A stretch of DNA of 38,374 bases from Chlamydomonas sphaeroides (Eukaryota; Chlorophyta; Chlorophyceae; Chlamydomonadales; Chlamydomonadaceae), in assembly GCA_001662425.1 (NCBI GenBank), contig BDDC01000930.1, positions 1 through 38,374 on the forward strand, read 5' to 3'. Positions 34,727 to 38,374 of the stretch are shown here, in pieces. How positions within the stretch are numbered: position 1 is the stretch's first letter; each line of letters begins with the position of its first letter. Below the pieces are notes generated by a model, which saw only the letters and a program-made list of their open reading frames with translations, ran no database searches and was not told the origin of the DNA. A program made the position numbers and the translations under genes.

Positions 34727-37342
34727 CTACCGGACACCCTCTTCCGCCAGACCCGGCACCACCCCCTCCTGTCCTTCAAGCCCCTCCTCCCCCGCCACTC
34801 CCACCTCCTGCTGGCTCACATGTTCCACTTGTTGCTCCTCCTCCACCTCAGCCACCTCTTCGTCGCCCCGCTCCTCCTCGTCTTTTCGCCCCGCCGCCTC
34901 ACTCTCCTGCTCCGGCCCCCAACCCCAATCGGCATCCGCGCCTTTCTCCGCACCCCTCTCCGCGCCCCCCTCCGCGCCCCCCTCCGCGCCCCCCTCTGCG
35001 GTCTGCCCCACCCCGACCCCGCCCCCACCCTCCAGCTGGCGACCGTCCATGCCGGGTCTTGGCGGCCTCGGCGGCCGGGGCGGGGCGATGGGCGGGCGCG
35101 GGGGCTTGATGGGGTGGCCGGGGGGCGGCGGCTCAGGGCTGGAGTTGCAGGAGATGATAAAGTAGGAGTCGATGTCGGGTATGGGCAGCGTCCAGCCCAG
35201 GAAGCGGGAGGACAGCTTGCCTACGGGGAGGGGGGAGGGAGGGGCGGGCGGGCGGGGGATGCACATGCTCAGGGCCGAGCTCAGCGAGGGGAGACAGCAA
35301 CGACTGTCTGTGCGGCCGGGCGAAGGGACGGCCCCGGCCCCCATCGCCCCCCTTCCATTGCGCTGCGCACCCGTGAGAAAGAAAATGATCCTCTCCGGGA
35401 ATGTGAAGCACTGGGTGTATATGGTGAACAGGTACTGCTGCGGCACACTGCTGGCGTCCATCTCCAGGGTCAGAACCTGGCGGGGGAAGGGGGGAGGGGG
35501 CGGGGGGTGGCATGAGGGGACGGCGGCAGGAGAGGCGTGTCGGGGCCGGGGCAAGGGCAATGCCATGCGCTGCCTGCTCTGGCATCAACACAACCCTGGT
35601 CCAGGCCCCCTGGTCCAGGACCCCTGGCCGAGGCCTTACTCCCCCAGGGCCCCCCTGCCCCAGGCCCCACTGTCCCACGGTCCAACCCCCTGCCCGAGGC
35701 CCCCACCTAGCAGCAAGCCAGGCGCTTCCAGAGCCGCCCCTGCGCTCTGCCATGTCCCCTACCCCTCCTCCTCCGCCCTCGCCTCGGCCCCCACCTGAGG
35801 GAAGGCCCGTGCGGGCACCTCGGTGGCCTCCAGGGGCGTCACCCCGGCCTGCTGGTCGTAGAAGGACACCACCAGGGAGCCCGACAGCTGCACCTGGGGT
35901 TGGGGGAGGAGAGGGACAGGAGGAGGGTGGGAGGAGGGTGGGAGGAGGGCGCGCGGCGAGGGAGGAGGGAGGGCAGAGTGCCGCCCGTCGCCGGCTGCAG
36001 GGAGAGCTGCGGCGCCGCCGCATTCAGGGTCTGGGCCTCTGGGAGCGGCCCCCTGCCCCGCCCCGCTCGCTTCTGGCCGCTACCGCTCCCCTCCCTCCGT
36101 GCGGCCGTGCTGCTGCTGGCCTCACCGGCATGTAGTTGGGGTTGTAGATGGGCAGTGTGGCGGTGAGGATGATCTGGTAGGTGGACTTGGATGTGTTGAA
36201 CGACATGCGGCTGGAGTGGACCTGGGGGGAAAGGGGGGAGGTGAAGGGGGGCGGAGAGAGGATGGCAGGCGGCGGCGGGCGCCAGCGGCGGTCAGGAGCC
36301 CCAGTCCCGGCGGCGCTCCCCTGCCTGGCCCCTCCTCACGGCCGCCGCCCACCTGGATGGCCCCCACCGTGACCCCCCGGGGTACCGCCACGAACACGCC
36401 GCCCGCCAGCGCCACCGCCAGCGCCAGCTGCGGTGGAGGGGCGGAGGGGCGAGGCTGGACCTGGTCAGGTACTGGGAGGGGGGCAGCGGCTGGGTAATGC
36501 TGGGCGGGTGGGGTGGCGGCAGTGGGGGTGATACATACGAAGGCCACAATGTGGCTGCCTGGCACCCTGCGCTGCACCCCCTCCCACGCCCCCCTTCCCT
36601 GGCCCCTCACCAGGCACACCACCAGGCATGTCGTGTGCCGTGGCTTGAGACGCTCGTCTGCGGGCAGGGCAGGGAGGGGGGGCAGCGAGGGTGTGGAGGG
36701 ACCTGCTGGACCCTGCTGGACCCTGCTGGACCCTGCTGGACCCTGCTGGACCCTGCTGGACCCTGCTGGACCCTGCTGCTGCGTGACGCAGGCGCACGGC
36801 ATGCATCGGGCCGCGCCCCTCTGCCCCGACCTCCCTGCGCCCCGCCGCACGACCCCGGCTGCCCTTCCCTTCCCCCTTCCCCGCTGCCCCCTCCCTCCCC
36901 TCCTCCCTCGCTCCCACCCGACAGCGGCATGAGCACCAAGTAGTTGCTCTGGGGGGGCGGCACGGGGCGGCGCCCTATCGACATGACCCGCTGCACCCAG
37001 GAGGGCCGGGCCGCGGCCTCGCCCCGCGGCGCGAACCACATGGGCCCGTCCTCGTCCTCGTCGGAGCCGCGGTAGCCCGCCCGCGGAGAGCCCACCGCCG
37101 GGCTGCCGGCGACATCCGCCAGCGACTCATACTGCGCCGCGAGGGGGGGAGGGAGGGAGGGAGGGAGGCAGGGGACAGCAGCGCTGGCCCAGGTGTAAGG
37201 CCACTGAGGCCGGGTGCCAGGGGTGGCCCCGCCAGCAGGGCAGCCCCCGCGCCAGCCCCGACAGCGTATGGCTCGCCTGGTGCGCCGATGGGCTCACGAG
37301 CGCCCTGGCCGACGATCCCGCGAACGCTGCTCCGGTCGGCAT
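34727..37342 (-). CDS. TMEM106/LEA-2-like single-pass membrane protein
   Basis: Eight exons join in phase to 391 aa: 37342-37298, 37131-36918, 36657-36611, 36427-36353, 36221-36126, 35893-35795, 35476-35371, 35220-34727. A cytosolic N-terminus of about 95 aa with an acidic patch (GSDEDEDGP) is followed by one helix (CLVVCLLALAVALAGGVFV, about 98-116). Next comes a beta-rich domain with the features of TMEM106: NTSKSTYQIILTATLPIYNP, then SLVVSFYDQQAG, then QQYLFTIYTQCFTFPE, and a closing IPDIDSYFIISC. The two visible sequons, NTS and NSS, are on the lumenal side, as in TMEM106. Animal TMEM106 proteins are type II lysosomal/late-endosomal membrane proteins; a vacuolar or endosomal site is inferred. 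Unusual here is a tail of about 135 residues after the domain, first Pro/Arg-rich (PPRPPIAPPRPPRPPRP), then Gly/Glu-rich with GGAE repeats, which animal members lack. The start gives a 15-codon first exon with a GTGAGC donor and shares its promoter region with the phosphatase gene. Confidence 0.8.
36702..36778. repeat. 10-bp minisatellite, about 7.7 copies
   Basis: The unit CCCTGCTGGA is repeated without error. It lies in the intron 36917-36658 of the TMEM106-like gene. Confidence 0.95.
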
Positions 37343-37554
37343 GATGCAAGGGCGTGCCGTGCTGCGTGACGCGCGCGACGCGCTCTGCGAGGCAGTTGCT
37401 ATTAGAAGAGCGCTCGTTACATCATTCGCATCTGGAGATGTTATCGGCGCGCATCAGGTCACGGCAAGGGTTCTTTGTTTCTCGGGGTTTTGCCGTGTGC
37501 CGCAGAAGCTCCAGGCACTTCACAATTGTGTTCTAGGTAGCATTGTGGATAGAA
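37343..37554. promoter_or_regulatory. Shared divergent promoter region
   Basis: Only 212 bp separate the ATG of the TMEM106-like gene (minus, 37342) from the ATG of the phosphatase gene (plus, 37555), so both promoters and both 5' UTRs must fit here. No TATA box is evident. GACGCG-type motifs are repeated near 37365-37385. Confidence 0.6.
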
Positions 37555-38374
37555 ATGTCAGAATTAGAAGCCGACTGTTCGGAGGTGCTTCCAGGTGAAG
37601 GCGCCGCATGCGGCGGGCCGCCGAACATGACTGCTGTCGCGCACCGCCGTGCTGCTGAAGCAACGTGATTCCTATAGCAATGATTATCTCGATGGCGCAG
37701 GGCAGCTGTACATCGGGGCGCTGTCCAGCCTCAAACTGCTGGAGACGCTGGGCATCACCCATGTCCTGGTGAGGCTCGATGGCTGTCGACCGGCGGGACA
37801 GTGGGCGGCTGCGGGGCGGCTCGGGGGCTGGCGGCCGCGGGGTCCAGGGGCGGGGACTGGCGCCCCGGAGGCTGCAGGGGTGGCGGGCTGCCCTACCGCG
37901 GCCTGGTGGCAATGGGGCCCCCACCAGGGCTGCGGCCCCCTGTGGGCCCGCTGGCTGCCCCCCCCCCCAGCACTCTGCCAGAACCTGGGGCCGTCGCCTA
38001 GCAGGGCAGCATGGGAATGGGGCCGACAGTACAGCGTCGACTCTGGCGCCTCTGCCCTGCTGCGCCCATCTTCGCCCCTCCTCTTCCCCCTCCGCCCCTC
38101 CCTAATCCCTCTTCCTCCTCCCTCCTCCCTTCTCCCCCTCCCCCCAGTCCGTGGTCAACTACCCCCTGGCCAAGGACCTCAGCGCCCTCACCGCTCTCCA
38201 GCTGCCGCTGCAGGTGGGCGCCCCGGGCTGGGGCCCAAGGGGGTGGGCTGGGGCGCAGCCTGTGGGCCGGCCAGGGGTGGCGGGCCGCCCCACTGCCCCC
38301 CGACGCCGCCCCTCATCCCACCCTTGCGCCCCCTCTTCCCCCTCTTCCCCCTCCTCCCCCTCCTCCCCCTCCTC
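37555..38374 (+). CDS. Dual-specificity protein phosphatase, N-terminal part (runs off the window)
   Basis: Three exons join in phase: 37555-37594, 37701-37768 and 38148-38213; the following intron continues past the window end. The product begins MSELEADCSEVLPG and continues LYIGALSSLKLLETLGITH, then VLSVVNYPLAKDL. This is the standard opening of dual-specificity phosphatases: an (I/V)LPG-LY(I/L)G strand, a helix, then LGITHVL before the conserved N. The catalytic HCxxGxxRS motif would lie in later exons beyond the window, so activity cannot be judged. The family removes phosphate from Tyr and Ser/Thr of MAP kinases and other substrates. ATG 37555 is the first after an in-frame TAG. The gene is head-to-head with the TMEM106-like gene. 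Confidence 0.75.

Overview
The window looks like nuclear DNA of a GC-rich green alga of the Chlamydomonadales (volvocine or Haematococcus type); the species cannot be fixed from sequence alone. The evidence is eukaryotic gene structure throughout: many short exons bounded by GTGAGN/GTGCGN donors and pyrimidine-rich CAG acceptors, strong GC codon bias, long low-complexity Ser/Ala/Gly-rich protein segments, short tandem repeats in introns, and an axonemal-type protein. There are no bacterial operons, rRNA, tRNA or CRISPR arrays that I can see. Two runs of N (12679-13052 and 26878-27257) are assembly gaps.

Five genes lie on the minus strand and a sixth starts on the plus strand at the right edge. 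From left to right: (1) 922-8153, a calcium-binding EF-hand protein with 14 WD40 repeats (WDR49/CFAP337 type, a ciliary protein). (2) 10201-22919, a very large polytopic membrane protein with a signal peptide, two glycosylation-rich ectodomains, a long cytosolic loop and a C-terminal membrane block that may resemble the STRA6 retinol-transporter family. (3) 24079-31472, a complete UvrD/PcrA/SRS2-type superfamily 1 DNA helicase with a likely organelle-targeting N-terminus. (4) 32425-33612, a small protein with two canonical EF-hands followed by four CxxC pairs. (5) 34727-37342, a single-pass TMEM106/LEA-2-like membrane protein with a proline-rich and acidic tail. (6) 37555 to beyond the end, the first three exons of a dual-specificity phosphatase, divergently transcribed from gene 5 across a 212-bp shared promoter.

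I rebuilt the exon structures by hand. For genes 1, 3, 4, 5 and 6 every exon joins the next in phase. For gene 2 the joins are in phase everywhere except across the first N gap, which must hide coding sequence; the second gap falls inside a helicase intron. The genes do not form an obvious pathway, as is usual for a eukaryotic locus. Two of the six carry EF-hand pairs. Intron character changes near 24 kb: to the right, introns are dominated by C-rich (minus-strand) tracts and minisatellites, while to the left they are more mixed.
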